Assembly: GCA_003255025.1 (NCBI GenBank)
Contig: QANY01002872.1
Location: forward strand, 681,738 to 745,737
Reading direction: 5' to 3'
Source: Datisca glomerata
Taxonomy: Eukaryota; Streptophyta; Magnoliopsida; Cucurbitales; Datiscaceae
DNA: 64,000 bases
Numbering within the stretch: position 1 is the stretch's first letter; each line of letters begins with the position of its first letter. The notes below the pieces were generated by a model. That model had not been told where the DNA came from. It ran no database searches and saw only the letters and a list, made by a program, of their open reading frames with translations. The position numbers were made by a program, and so were the translations under genes. Positions 45,689 to 57,449 of the stretch are shown in pieces.

Positions 45689-46282
45689 TTGGGAAAAAGT
45701 CATGTTTTGCATCATCCTATCTTAACTTCCCATGCTTCAAAACCTTTGGAACTTTTTCATATAGATTTATGGGGCCCTGCACTTGTGTTTTCTCAAGATG
45801 GCTATAGATTTTATATAATATCTCTTGATGATTTTAGTCGATATTCCTGGCTATATCCTTTAAAACACAAATATGATACTTTTAAGACTTTTGTCTAGTT
45901 TAAAACCTTGGCTGAGAATCAATTTTCTACCAGAATCAAAACTTTACAGTCTGATTGGGGAGGGGGAGAATTTCAAGCTTTTAAAATCTTTCTTTCTTCA
46001 CAGGGTATTGAATTTAGGCATTCTTGTCCCCACTCTCATAATCAAAATGGGAGAGAGGAGAGGAAACATAAGCATTTGGTAGAAACTGCTCTTACTCTTC
46101 TTGCACATGCTTCTATGCCAATTTCCTTTTGGTTACATGCATTCCAAACCTTTATCTACTTGATTAATAGGATGCCAACAAATGTTCTTTCTGGTATCTC
46201 TCCATATAAAAAATTAAACAACAAAATGCCAGATTATCATTTCTTAAAACCATATGATTGTGACTGTTTTCCTCACCTTTGA
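45689..46282 (+). pseudogene. copia integrase core
   Basis: The DDE triad is recognisable: D in HIDLWGP (about 45763), D in LQSDWGGGEFQAF (about 45948) and E in NGREERKHKHLVE (about 46045). FYIISLDDFSRYSWLYPLKH is the conserved strand region, and LINRMPTNVL, SPYKKL mark the C-terminal side. A TAG follows KTFV at 45897, splitting the domain, and an extra Gly codon appears in the DWGGE motif. Confidence 0.88.
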
Positions 46283-46933
46283 CCTTATAACAAAAACAAG
46301 CTCCAATTCGGATCTTATTCATGTGTATTCATTGATTATTCTAATTCTCATAAGAGATACTTGTGCCTTCATTCTTCTGGCAGAATTTATATAGCCATTA
46401 ATCTCACCTTTAATGAAACATCTTTTCCCTTTTCTAAAGGTTTTTTCAAAGTTTAATCTACATATCACTCATCTGCACAATCTCATAATAGTGCATCTTT
46501 TCAATTTACTACATCTTCACTACCCCAGACTATGTCATCAACTCAAAATCAGAATGCTAACTCTTTTAATTCAACTACTCAACTCACGAATCTTGTTTCA
46601 AGTCCTTCTTCTCAGAGGTTCTCTTCAGGAAATGTTTATGTTCCTTCTTATTCTTTACCTTTATCTACTCATCATATCTCTTCTAATAATCAACAATCAC
46701 TGGAATATGTTCCTTTAATATAAGTGCCCTTTATTGCTAGTTATGAATCTCGTTATTCTCCTAATGTTGATTCTATCTCTGATCCCTCACACACTATACC
46801 ACTTTCATCTAATTCTATTCATAATAATCGCCCAACAATAACTAGGTCTAAGACTAGTTTACTTAAACCAAGGTTATTTCTCACATCTAAACACTATATG
46901 CACACTAATTAAGCCTAAACTGAGCCCACAATA

Positions 46934-48244
46934 GTGAAACAAGCCTTACAATGTACTTCCTGGAGACAAGCTATAGATTTGGAGTTTAAAGCACTTCAGC
47001 AGAACAATACATGGGATTTAGTTCTCTATAGTCCTAATATGACTCTTGTTGGCAAACGTTGGGTTTTCAAGCTCAAATTTAATGCAGATGGCAATGTACA
47101 AAGACACAAGGAACACCTGGATACCAAAGGCTTCCATCAAACTATGGGAGATTGAAACTGAGGGTTATATTAATCAACAATTTTCCAACTGTGTGTGCAG
47201 ATTGAAGAAAGCACTGTATGGTTGAAAACAAGCATCTCGTGCTTGGTATGAGAAACTTAGAGATTCACTTTTTTAATAAGGTTTCATCAATACTGTTTCA
47301 GACACCTCTCTATTTCTTTATTGGTCAGGAAGCATAAATATTATTCTACTTGTTTATGTAGATGATATTTTAGTGACTGGTAATAGTGAGGATAAAATTC
47401 ACATTAAAGACTTGAATCATAAGTTTTCTTTAAAGAACAAGGGCAGTGTTCACCATTTTCTGGCAATGTTCATCTATCCCAAGCAGGTTATATCACAAAT
47501 CTTCTCATTAAAACCAACATGGTTCATGCCAAGCCGTGTCCAACTCCAACCAATGTATCAATCAAGCTTCATCATGATAGTGCAGAGGCCTTTAGTGATG
47601 TTACTCTCTATTGAAGTGTTCTAGGTGGCTTACAATATCTTCTTCTTACACGTCCTGACATTGGATACATTGTAAATAAGCTAAGCCAATTTATTCAAAA
47701 GCCTACTGTCACTCATTGGACTGCCTGCAAACGATTACTGAGATATCTCAAAAGGACACTTTATGATGGAATTGTTCTTAAACCATCATCCACTTTACAA
47801 ATTGAAGGGTATTCTGATGTAGATTGGGCTTCAAGCCTTGATGATCGTAAATCAATTGAGGGACATGCTATGTTTCTTGGATCTTCATTGATTTCTTGGG
47901 CATCAAAGAAACGGAAAGTTGTAGCTCGCTCAAGTACTGAGAGCGAGTATCAGACACTTTCAAATATTGTAGCTTAGGTAGCCTAGATTGTTTCCTTGCT
48001 CTCTCAGTTGCACTTTTCTTCTCTGTCATCACCAATTGTTTGGTGTGACAATGTGAGTACTCTTTCTCTTGCTGTCAATCCAGTACTTCAAGCTCGGTCT
48101 AAACATCTTGAGGTTGATTTACATTTTATTCGAGATAAGGTTCTTAACAAATCAATTGATATTCGCTTTGTGCCTTCCCATGATCAGACAGTAGATGATC
48201 TCACTAAATCTCTGTTTGAACCACAATTTTTGTTCATGAAATCC
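46934..48244 (+). pseudogene. copia reverse transcriptase and RNase H, deleted and frameshifted
   Basis: RVT_2 begins WRQAIDLEFKALQQNNTWDL (about 46962) and VGKRWVFKLKFNADGNVQRH, then stops after GFHQTMGD at 47155. The next part starts at GYINQQFPN (about 47163), so the block normally between these (roughly LDV...TAFL and neighbours) is missing. The catalytic YVDD lies at 47355-47366. RNase H motifs follow: SDVDWASSLDDRKSIEGHAM, SWASKKRKVVARSSTESEYQ, VWCDNVSTLSLAVNPV, RSKHLEVDLHFIRD and TKSL. Several stops interrupt it. Confidence 0.87.
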
Positions 48245-48284
48245 AAGATTCAAGTGGTCCAGACCCCCTTTTGCTTGAGGGGGA

Positions 48285-48557
48285 TGATATGGAAGCCAGC
48301 TCAGCTCATTTGCCACGTTAGATAACTACTATGCAGAATGTAACTAACACTCACGTAGCTTGTATCGATCAAGGGCAGATTACGTAATATTGTAATACTA
48401 GCCATTGAATTCAGTCGGATAGTTAGTCATGGTAGTTATGTATTGAGCTATATGTATATATTCGTGTATGTATTTGTTATTGAATTAATGAGAAAATTAG
48501 CTCAGAGAGAAGCACATTCAACTTCCTCTGTTTGCCCTTGTTTCTAGCTCCTTACTG
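48285..48557 (+). repeat. 3' LTR of the 43.6-48.6 kb copia element
   Basis: Directly follows the polypurine tract GAGGGGGA. It differs from the 5' LTR by scattered substitutions and a short insertion (GTCATGGTAGTTATG region). The last bases are unclear because the flank resembles the terminus. Confidence 0.85.
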
Positions 48558-49232
48558 TTTCTCAACTCCTACCTGAGCATTAGATCTACAAATCAAAAGC
48601 TTGAAACAATGCCTAAAGAAAAATTAAACAATAATCCCACCGATCTTTTTCCAAACTGTAAAGAAGCACGAGAGGATTGACTAAAGCAAATCAAAATGCA
48701 TCTACAATTGAAATAAAAAATGAAAATTTGAGAATAAATTGAATAAGTATTAGATGGGAGAAGAGGAAATTTCATACCCATCTCAGTTAAACGCAGGAAA
48801 GTAGTGGAAATTTCTAGGAAATGTTCTACTGGAAGCTTGTATCATCGACGATGGAAGCTTCGAGTCGACGATAGAAGCTTCAAGTTGGGGAGACTAAAAA
48901 CTGGTGGACGAGGGATAGAGGGTGACGATGGTTGTCGAGAGGGAGAGGAAAGAAAATGGAGGTGCGAGGTGAGTGTTAGGGTTTTTGTTTGGGCGTTTGG
49001 TTAATTGGTTTTAGTTTTAGTTTTGATTTTTTTTACTTCAACTCAATAACAATAATTAATAATATAAAATTTATATTAATAATAGTTGTAATCGGTTCGT
49101 GAGAAAATAACCGAACAAAAAATGCGGTTATTAAAAATAACCGAACTGATTACAATTATTATATTAAAAGAACCGACCGAACCAATTCGGTTCGGTTCGG
49201 TTTAGAAAAAATCTCACACCCCTAACTATTGT

Positions 49233-51650
49233 GTTACTTTCATGTCTAAAAATAGAACAAAAGATAAAATGTAAGAGTACATTAGTCAATCGAATTAAGT
49301 TTCTCTCCTGAAATCTCTTTTATATATAGGAGAAATATAAATATAGATTCGCAATTGGAAAATAAGTTTTTTTATTCAGAACAAATTAAATGCCTTATTC
49401 AGCTTTATTTTTTTTCTTTTAAAGTTATCTGCACTATTTTGGTTTAGTAGAACAACACAACATATAAATCACAAACAATAAAATTTCAAACTCACACATA
49501 TATATAACGTTTTATCTTCCAAAAAGATTTGCTAAGTTACAAAAAAGGTATAATGTTTTCTATTTCATAAACATGCGGAAATACTTTTTCTACTTTTCAG
49601 TTTCTAGTATTGAACTTCTAACTTATTACAAAAGAAAAATGCACATAAAGGGAAAATATACATATTACCTAAATCACTACGACTTATTCGAGTATCAGTT
49701 TTGGGGTTATGTATTTTGTTAGTATCAAAATCAATTATTAGATTGATGAATTATATTTTTACAATTTACTTGAAGTTGTGTATTTTTAATGTTATAAGAC
49801 AAGTTTAAAACTACGAAAACACGTAAAGCAAATAATTAAAACTCTAGTAAAGCAAATAATTAAGACTACCTTTATATATATATATTAAGTTATCACTCTA
49901 ATCACTTAGATAATATTTTTCACTGTTAAAGTTTTAAAACCTAACTCAATTAAAAAACTAACTTAAAAGTTGAGAGTTGTTCTAAACTTATATTCTTAGT
50001 CTAATATTTCTACTAAGTCGATGTGAGATTATTTCCTCAATACCCCCGTCACGTATAGGCTGGTCTTTTGCTTGGTCCTTATCACGTGGAAAGGTAATAT
50101 GAGTCTAGTCGTGCTTGACTTTCGTCTAAAAAGGATTTGATACCATGTTAAAATATGAAAGTCAACATTAACTCAAAAACTAACTTGAGAGTTGAGAGTT
50201 GCTTTAAGCTTATATTTTTAACTCAATATTTCTACTTAGTCGATATGAGATTATTTTTTCAATATTCACTGTCCAATTTTATAATATAATATGAATAACA
50301 ATTCAGTTTGGTTTAAAACTTAGTTAGTTTGAATAGAATAGTCATCATCATTCACTACAAACAAATTTCTTAGTTTATTGCCCCACTGAAATATATTGTA
50401 GATCCATCACTGGTCACTCATCCTTTTATATAGGGTTTGAGTTAACTGTGAGATGGAGAACTATAATCTGCTCACAATTTACTAGGAAGATAAAATTGAA
50501 GGAAAAAATTATCTGGATACTTAAAACATTAAACATGTGTTCATGTCATATAATATGGTGCGATATAACACATCGACGAAAATTGGATTAGTGTTCTTTC
50601 AAAAAGATACAAAGACGTGGATTTCGAAAATCATTAAAGTTGATATATACATGCAATCTAGCTAGTTTTAGACTATATCTAGAAGTTCTTAAAAATATTT
50701 ATTACTTGAATTTATACAAGCTGTCGACGTTCAACATAATAGGTCCCACGTATAGAACAAAAACACATAAATCATTTAAAAGGAATTCGGGATCAAAGAA
50801 ATTAATCATTTTAAGCATACAATATAGTCCTGCTAAGTCAGTACTGCTGTTAGTGTCATTATTATGCAGCAACTTTAGGTAGCAAAAGTTACTAAAAGAT
50901 GTGAAATGCCCACTTGAACTACTATATCTTTTTGTTTCTTAAAGTATTTTCCCTTCTTTTTCTTGGATTTTTTAATGTTTATTTTGTGTCTTGTAATTGA
51001 AAAACTTGCATACTATTAAATCAAGAAAAGAAATTGTTTCATATTGTTGATTAAAGTATTATAGTTCCTACCCCACGAGTCCCCCCATTCGTGTGGTCAA
51101 ACGCTAGAAATCATAAAGTATCTACCTAAAATAATTAGGAGTATTATTGCTTAGCAATCTTTACGTTCAAAATATTAGGGTTTAATTACAGCCCAGTTGT
51201 CTCCCAAAATGCGGCAATTTTTCCAATTAATATATTCAGCAAGTCAATAAGCATTTGAAAAAGAAGAAACTATGTACTATTAGTTTGATTTAGGAAACAG
51301 ATATTAACTCAAGGAGTCAAAATAAGGACTTGGACCAAAACTAATCATGCTTTATCTTTTGGATTTATCTGATTCATTATATAAATGGGGTTTCATTAAC
51401 TTATGCTAAGCAAGTTAATTGGTTTGTTATAGTATAATAAATTAATTGATAAGATATTGTATGCCTATTTTCTTTATCGTAAAAATAATCGTTCATCATT
51501 TAAGAACAAATGAGAAGTAACAATATATTCAAATGTTTTTTTGGTCACATTGGTGAAATGTAGATTAATATCTATGACTTCCTCTTTAGAGGACATTTGC
51601 AATGCTAAGGAATGCAACTCCACGTAGTAATGCTTAACTGAGCTCAAACA
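49233..51650. other. long AT-rich stretch without a recognised gene
   Basis: A direct repeat of about 110 bp occurs at 49931-50041 and 50156-50266 (AAAAACTAACTT...AGTTGAGAGTTG, TAATATTTCTACT, AGTCGATNTGAGATTATTT). Between the copies is GATACCATGTTAAAATATGA, text typical of widespread plant intergenic repeats. No coding or RNA gene was seen. Confidence 0.5.
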
Positions 51651-51699
51651 TGATGAGAAAAAAGTTGAACGAAGGAAAGCGGCAGAATCGCCACGGATC

Positions 51700-52190
51700 A
51701 TGGATACAATGATAGCTCTAATAGAAGTTGAGGGAACAACCAGGAAGGAACGAAGGGCTTACCTCAAAAAAGCGGCGTCACCCAGCGACAAGAAAAAGGA
51801 ACTTGACCTCAATAACACACCCATCATATTAGATGATCGGGAGGATGGCCAAACCTTAGGAAACAAAAACAACGTATTGGTATTACTATCCAGATAAGAA
51901 ACTACTTGCTAAGGAGAGTCCTGGTTGATAAGGAAAGTGCTTAAAATGTGCTCTGCCATTCGACCATGGAGAAGATGACAGTAGATGCAACTAAACTAAA
52001 AAATTTGGGTCAACCGCTAATCGAATTTAACGGTTAGTAACATACTCAGAAGGTACGGTCTCTCCTCCTATATATTCTGAACCATATAACTTTCTAATGT
52101 AGTTTACAGTTGTAATGACGCCGTTACCATACAATGCGATTCATAGATGGACCTAGATTCATAAAATGAAGGCCATTTGGTAAATTAAAA
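51700..52190 (+). pseudogene. gypsy gag end and aspartic protease, decayed
   Basis: Open from 51700 to 51897: TRKERRAYLKKAASPSDKKK and NNTPIILDDRE, as in the linker ahead of Tat proteases. In other frames NYLLRRVLVDKESA (about 51900-51945) corresponds to the active-site block VLVDSGSSA, here with the catalytic Asp kept but the Ser/Thr-Gly lost. TKLKNLGQPLIEFNG and PLPYNAI, IHKMKA follow to about 52175. Frameshifts and stops rule out function. Confidence 0.65.
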
Positions 52191-53510
52191 GCGTACAAAC
52201 TTAAATACTTGCAATAAATATGATCCTTATTGAGTTTGGTAGCAAGCAATGATCATCTCCATATGAGATTATTCCTAAATATAAGTTATTAACACAAGAC
52301 TCTAAACTTACCAAAAATTAAAATCCTACTTAAACTCATATGGAAATGATATAAAATATGGACGCTAAACCATATGCATATCAAATAGGGGTTTGAAAAT
52401 GTTTTGATATGTAAACAAAGTAAAAGAAAATACAATTGAAAACTGAAATTAGGAAAAGACAAATTTACCGAGTTAAAAGATGATGAGAGATATGGTTAAG
52501 GAATCATTCTCCACATCTAAAAATATGGTAATAGTCAATAATCAGAAACAACTTTATCAATCTTTCAAAAATAACAACCTTAAAGACAATTACAAGTTCA
52601 ATTATGTTGATATTTCCTTACCTTATCATTAAGTAAAATAGGTTTTTTACTTAAACTCTTTCCATTAAAGAACCTAGAAAATGTTCTCTAAATTATGTTT
52701 AATTGAAGCAATTAATCAGGAAAGATTTGGGTGGGGCGCACCCTCCTTTTGTAGAGGATGTGTGCTCTTCAGCAGGCACAAAAATCAATAACTAACTCGC
52801 TAAATTTTCTCCTTCAAAGTCAGCCAAATTATCTGTTCGAGAACTCTAGCACAATAGAACTTTTTGTCACTTTTCATGAGAAGAGTTTGAAGTTCAAACT
52901 TCTAGATAAGAGATGGTAGAGTTTCAGCTCAAGAGGTAAGCCAAGATCCTTGCTTAAATTTATCTTATCCTTATCCTTCATTGATTTAAAAATATAATCA
53001 AATTTGATCCCGCCTTTTGACCAAGTTTGAACGATTCGAAAAATATAGAAAAATATTCAAATGAAAGCTGAGTTTCATATATTTCCAGTCATATAAGATT
53101 TGCATTGTAGAAAAATCTGGAACACCATTAAACTTTCATTTTTCTTTGACTGTGCAAATATGTCGAATTTGACGCCTAAGTTGACTTAATCTTCAAATTT
53201 TAAAAAGATAAGATGGCAAGATAATCACATAAAGTGGCACATAAAGACTTGGGGTAGCTAGAGACATAGAGTTCTAAACCATTTTGGGCTCCTTTTCATC
53301 TTGCTTATTCTTTATAGCTTGAAAACACATAAAAAATAAAAAAAATCTCCAAGTGTAACATTTGTGAAATAATTACACAAAAACATTATATTTAATATTT
53401 TTTCACAAATGTTATCATTTAAATGATGACTAAATTGTGTTTTTATCCACTTATCACCTTCCCATCTACTTACTATAAGGCCTTAAAGTATCCAAGCTTT
53501 CATGACGTAA
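52191..53510. other. intervening sequence inside gypsy pol
   Basis: AT-rich, with no pol similarity, sitting between the protease and the pre-RT region of the Tat-like element. A TGGGTGGGGCGCACCC palindrome lies near 52730. It may be an inserted element or rearranged filler; no terminal repeats or target duplication were found. Confidence 0.4.
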
Positions 53511-53559
53511 AAATGATCAAAGTGGACTAAGCAACAACTTGATGTTGCATTGTCACAAC

Positions 53560-54530
53560 GATTGATACGGCAAGAAAAGTGGCCATTGAAGTAGGAGAAC
53601 GACCAATGGCCTAGAACAAATAGTAATAAAAGTAGGTCAACAACTCTTCTTAATCGTAGTTACCTCGGTATGAAGCGGTGGAGGAGTTAGAGAGAATGCC
53701 TCTTGATGGAAGTGAAAAGACCACTAAGCTACGGGCACTACTGGCTGAGGACTAGAAGAGATAGTTGCCTATCTTAAAAGAAACATCGACATATTCTCTT
53801 AGACCACAACAGACATGCCCGAAATAAATGTAGCCCACGAGCCAAAGTTGTGAAGTAGAAGAATTAGACATTTGCACATGAGAGAAAATAAGTGGTCAAA
53901 TAAGAGGTGGAAAGATTGCTAAAGGCTGGCTTCATCACAGAGTTAAATACCTATAATGGTTGTCGAATGGAGAGTATGAGTTGACTTCACGCACCTGAAC
54001 AAACCAAACCGAAAGGAAGATCACCCATTCCCTTAGGTTTTACCAGCTGATCGATGCAACATCTGGACACGAGCTACTAAGCTTTATGGACGCCTTCTTC
54101 AGTCACAACTAGGTGAAAATGTATCCACTTGATCAAGAAAAAACATCTTTTATAATGGATCAAGGTTTTTATTGTTACAAGATAATGGCTTTAAGTTTTA
54201 AAAATGTTGGAGCAACTTATTAGAGATTAGTAAACTACATATTCTGACACTAGATAGGGAAGACGATGAGAGTATATGTGGATGATATGCTTGTAAAGTC
54301 AATACATAGAGGAGACTATATCCACCTTCTAGAAGTAACCTTTGTTAAAATGCAAAAACACAACATGAAGTTGAATCCATATAAATGTGCATTCAGAGTG
54401 ACACCTGGAAAGTTCTTGGGGCATATGGTCATACAATGGGGAATTAAAATCAATCTCAATCAAGTCAAGACAATAGTAAAAAAGAAGCCACCTAAAACTA
54501 TGAAAGACCTGCGGAGTTAATGGGAGAAGG
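53560..54530 (+). pseudogene. gypsy reverse transcriptase, decayed
   Basis: Pre-RT text VEELERMPLDGSEKTTKLRA (about 53670) and DIFS...TDMPEI (about 53795) precedes RT proper: RMRVDFTHLNKPN (about 53970), LIDATSGHELLSFMDAFFSH (about 54048-54105), DQEKTSFIMDQGFYCYKIMA (about 54132-54190), MRVYVDDMLVKS (54266-54301, catalytic YVDD), MKLNPYKCAFRVTPGKFLGH and PPKTMKDL. The final part is open from 54266 to 54520. Earlier parts need several frame changes. Confidence 0.8.
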
Positions 54531-54785
54531 TTTGTGCAATTGCTAGATTTTTAACATGGTCAATGGATAGATTTATGTCGTTATTTTCTAAGCTAAAAAA
54601 GAGTTCACTACAGTGATATGATGACTAATGTGAAGTCCCCTTCCTAGCAATCCAGGAATATTTAGCTTCACTACCTCTCAAACCACATCCAAATAAAGAC
54701 CTCTACCTATATCTCACTGTATCGAAAACGGTTGTCATTGTCGTACCCCAAACGAATATATGCCAACCGATAGTGTGAACATGTC

Positions 54786-55030
54786 TGCAAGGGAGTGGAA
54801 GTTGTTCGTAGATGAGAGCATCCAACCACGGAGGGGATGCAACATGTATTTTGTTCCAAATGCCGCATGAAGAAGTCATAGAGTATTAGCATTCTGCTTC
54901 AATGCTTCCAACAATGAAGTAGAATATGAGGCCCGCGTGGCAAGAATCTGTCTCGCCTTGGAACTCGGGGTAACGAAATTCCATGTGAATCTCAATTAGT
55001 AACTGACCAGAGTATAGGTAGTAGGCGGCG
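54786..55030 (+). pseudogene. gypsy RNase H, decayed
   Basis: MSAREWKLFVDES (about 54790) has the first catalytic Asp. After a frame change FNASNNEVEYEARVARICLA (about 54890-54958) followed by LELGV gives the Asn-Asn-Glu-x-Glu-Tyr-Glu block of gypsy RNase H. Stops lie between the two. Confidence 0.7.
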
Positions 55031-55419
55031 AAAGAGGAAAGAGTGGCCAAGTACTTATAACGGACAAAGGAATTATAAAAAATGTTTAAAGAATATCAAA
55101 GTAAAGTTCGAGAGGAGAGAATTGTCATGCAGACACCTTTGCAACTTTGGGGTCCTCTACCAAAGCTCAAGGAAGAATGAGCATCTTTGTACAATTCTTG
55201 GAAATCCCAAGTACAGAGGACCAAGTGCTTGTGCTTTGCGTCAAAGTAGAAGAATCTAGCTCCGTAGACCCGATAAAATGCTACTTACAAGATGGAACAC
55301 TACTAGCAGATAAACTAGAGGCACAAAAGCTATACCAGAAGGCGGCCAGATAATCCTTGATGAAAGGTAAGCTATACAAAGATCCTTCTCAGTCTCGTAC
55401 TTAAATTGCCTTACCTTAG

Positions 55420-56460
55420 GGTAAGCAAGTATGTCCTAGCTGAAATCCAAGAAGGAATTTACGGTAATCATATCGAGGGAAGATCCTTAGCATATAAAGT
55501 ACTCAATGAAGGATACTATTGACCCAAAATGTAGGCAAAAGCAAAGGAATATGTAAAGAATTGTGACAAATGCCAATAGTTTACTCCAACACCTAAACTT
55601 GCGCCCAAAGCACTTCAGACCCTAGTAAGCCTATGACCGTTCATGCAATAAAGGCTAGATATTATTGGACCCTTATTAACAACACCAGCTAGAAAGAAAT
55701 TTCTTTTTGTTGACACACACTACTTCACCAAATGGATAGAGGCAGAGGCATTAGCCAGAATTCGTGAAGAAGAGGTAACAAATTTTTTATGAAAATAAAT
55801 AATATGCAGGTATGAGATCCCGAAGGTCATAGATTTGGATAACGGCAATAATTCTCTAGGAAGACAATCTGAAAGTTCTATGAAGGATTGTAAATAAAGG
55901 CCCTACACTCTACTCCATACTACCTTTAGGGGAACAGACAAGCCAAAGGTCCAACCGCACACTTACTGAAGGATGAAAGAAAATACTCAAATCAGCAAAA
56001 GGTAAATGAGCCGAGGAATTACAATGTATGTTATGGGCTTATCGCACAACACCCTTGGAGTCAATCAGACAAACACCTTTCGCACTTATTTTCAAAGCGG
56101 AGGTGATAGCATGGGTAGATATTTGTTATCTGACTATGACTTCAGACATCATTAAGAGGACAACACATGAATGATGGAAAAGCAGCTTGATTTTCTCATG
56201 GAAAGGTGAGACTTGGCTCTCATTAGACTAGAAAGCTATAATCAAAATAGGTAATACATTTAGATGTGGGTTTAACTGAGAAAGTTCCAGCCTGAAAACT
56301 TGATACTCAATCGGATCATGTAGCCAGGTGGTAGAAAGATAGGACCAAACTGGAAAGACCCTTACATTGTAAGGGTAACATGAGGTAAATTATCGTACTA
56401 GCTAACTACCTGTGATGGGGCATATCTCGCCAAACCACAGAACACAACCCATATGAAGTG
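55420..56460 (+). pseudogene. gypsy integrase, decayed
   Basis: The HHCC-side text is readable: YVLAEIQEGIYGNHIEGRSL (about 55430), AYKVLNEGYY, AKAKEYVKNCDKCQ (about 55540). The core follows: RLDIIGPLL (about 55653), FLFVDTHYFTKWIEAEALAR (about 55703), RYEIPKVIDLDNGN (about 55810, second Asp region). Later text is too broken to place the catalytic Glu with confidence. Numerous stops. Confidence 0.75.
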
Positions 56461-56609
56461 TACTATGTATAAATATAAACTCTTCTTTACATTAATAATA
56501 AAAGATTTCAAACTCCGTTGTTTTCCCTGTCAAAAGGTTTTTCATGTAAAACTATGTCTTCTCTTTTATTCTTTCTATCATATTTAGATTCTCTAATAAA
56601 CATAAACTT

Positions 56610-56790
56610 GTGTTAACAAGCCCAAATCCAAAAAGAGGGAGAGCTTCACGCCCTAATCCAAAAAGAGGGAGAGTTTAACGCCTTAATCTAAAAAGTGGGA
56701 GAGCTTCACAACCAGATCAAAAGAGCAGGAGAACTTAAATCCAGAATCTAACAAGAGGGAGATCCAAATTCGTGAGTCAAAAGACAGAGA
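56610..56790 (+). repeat. 36-bp minisatellite
   Basis: AATCCAAAAAGAGGGAGAG or a variant recurs about six times at roughly 36-bp spacing, linked by CTTCACGCCCT. It lies just downstream of the integrase. Confidence 0.8.
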
Positions 56791-56829
56791 GTCCATAAAA
56801 CGCACCCAAATCTTACAAAAAATTGAACG

Positions 56830-57400
56830 GCTCAAATAAAAATTTCCTAAGTATGTCAAGTGGCTGCTTAAACTAAAATCAAATAAAAATTGTCTAAATG
56901 TGCCAAGAGGACGCTTAAGGAAAAATAAAATGAAAATTGCCTAAGTGTGCCAGTGGCCATTTAAGGAAAAATGAAATGAAAGATGCCTAAGTGTGTTAAG
57001 CAGCTGCATAAGGTAAAATAAATTGAAAATTACCTAAGTGTGCCAAATGGCCGCATAATACAAAATGAAATGAAATTACCTAAGTGTGTTAAGCGCCTCT
57101 TAAGGAAAATAAAAATGAAAATTACTTAAATGTGCCAAGCGGCCACTTAAGGCAAGGTGAAATGAAAATTGCTCAAGTGTATTAAGCGGACGCTTAAGGA
57201 AAGATGAAATGAAAATTGACTAAGTGCACCAAGTGGCCGCTTAAGGTAAAATGAAACGAAAATTGCCTACATGGTCAAGTAACCGCTTAAGTCAAAAATG
57301 AAATGAAAATTTTTCCGTGTGTGCCAAGCAGCCGCTTAAGGCAAAACAAAATGAAAATTGTCTAAATGTGGCATGTGATGGGTTAAAGGAAAACGAAGCG
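56830..57400 (+). repeat. 54-bp minisatellite (about 10 units)
   Basis: ATGAAAATTGCCTAAGTGTG followed by CCAAGTGGCCGCTTAAGG recurs about every 54 bp with variation in the GGCCGC core. Arrays of this kind between pol and the 3' LTR are common in Tat-type gypsy elements. Confidence 0.88.
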
Positions 57401-57449
57401 AAAAATGTCTAAGTACATAAAACGGAGTTAACAAAACCTCGAAGAATGA

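Larger units (their letters stand above)
43626..48557 (+). mobile_element. Ty1/copia retrotransposon, nearly complete but inactive
   Basis: The LTRs are 43626-43884 (TGATAGGGAAGC...) and 48285-48557 (TGATATGGAAGC...). The primer-binding site is TGGTATCAGAGC at 43888-43899 and the polypurine tract GAGGGGGA at 48277-48284. The order gag, protease, integrase, RT, RNase H defines copia. The left flank CTCAC (43621-43625) and right flank CTCAA (48561-48565) fit an imperfect 5-bp duplication, with the right LTR end uncertain by a few bases. Stops in every domain and a deletion in RT make it dead. Confidence 0.9.
43255..49224. mobile_element. non-autonomous hAT element split by a copia insertion
   Basis: Inverted ends TAGGGGTGTG (43255) and CACACCCCTA (49224) are bounded on both sides by ACTATTGT (43247-43254 and 49225-49232), a perfect 8-bp target duplication diagnostic of the hAT superfamily. 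Subterminal GGTTCGGT/ACCGAACC words are dense at both ends. Without the copia insertion (43626 to about 48557) the element is roughly 1.0 kb and has no transposase. The right part holds only a 66-codon reading (48804-49004) with no family motif. Confidence 0.9.
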
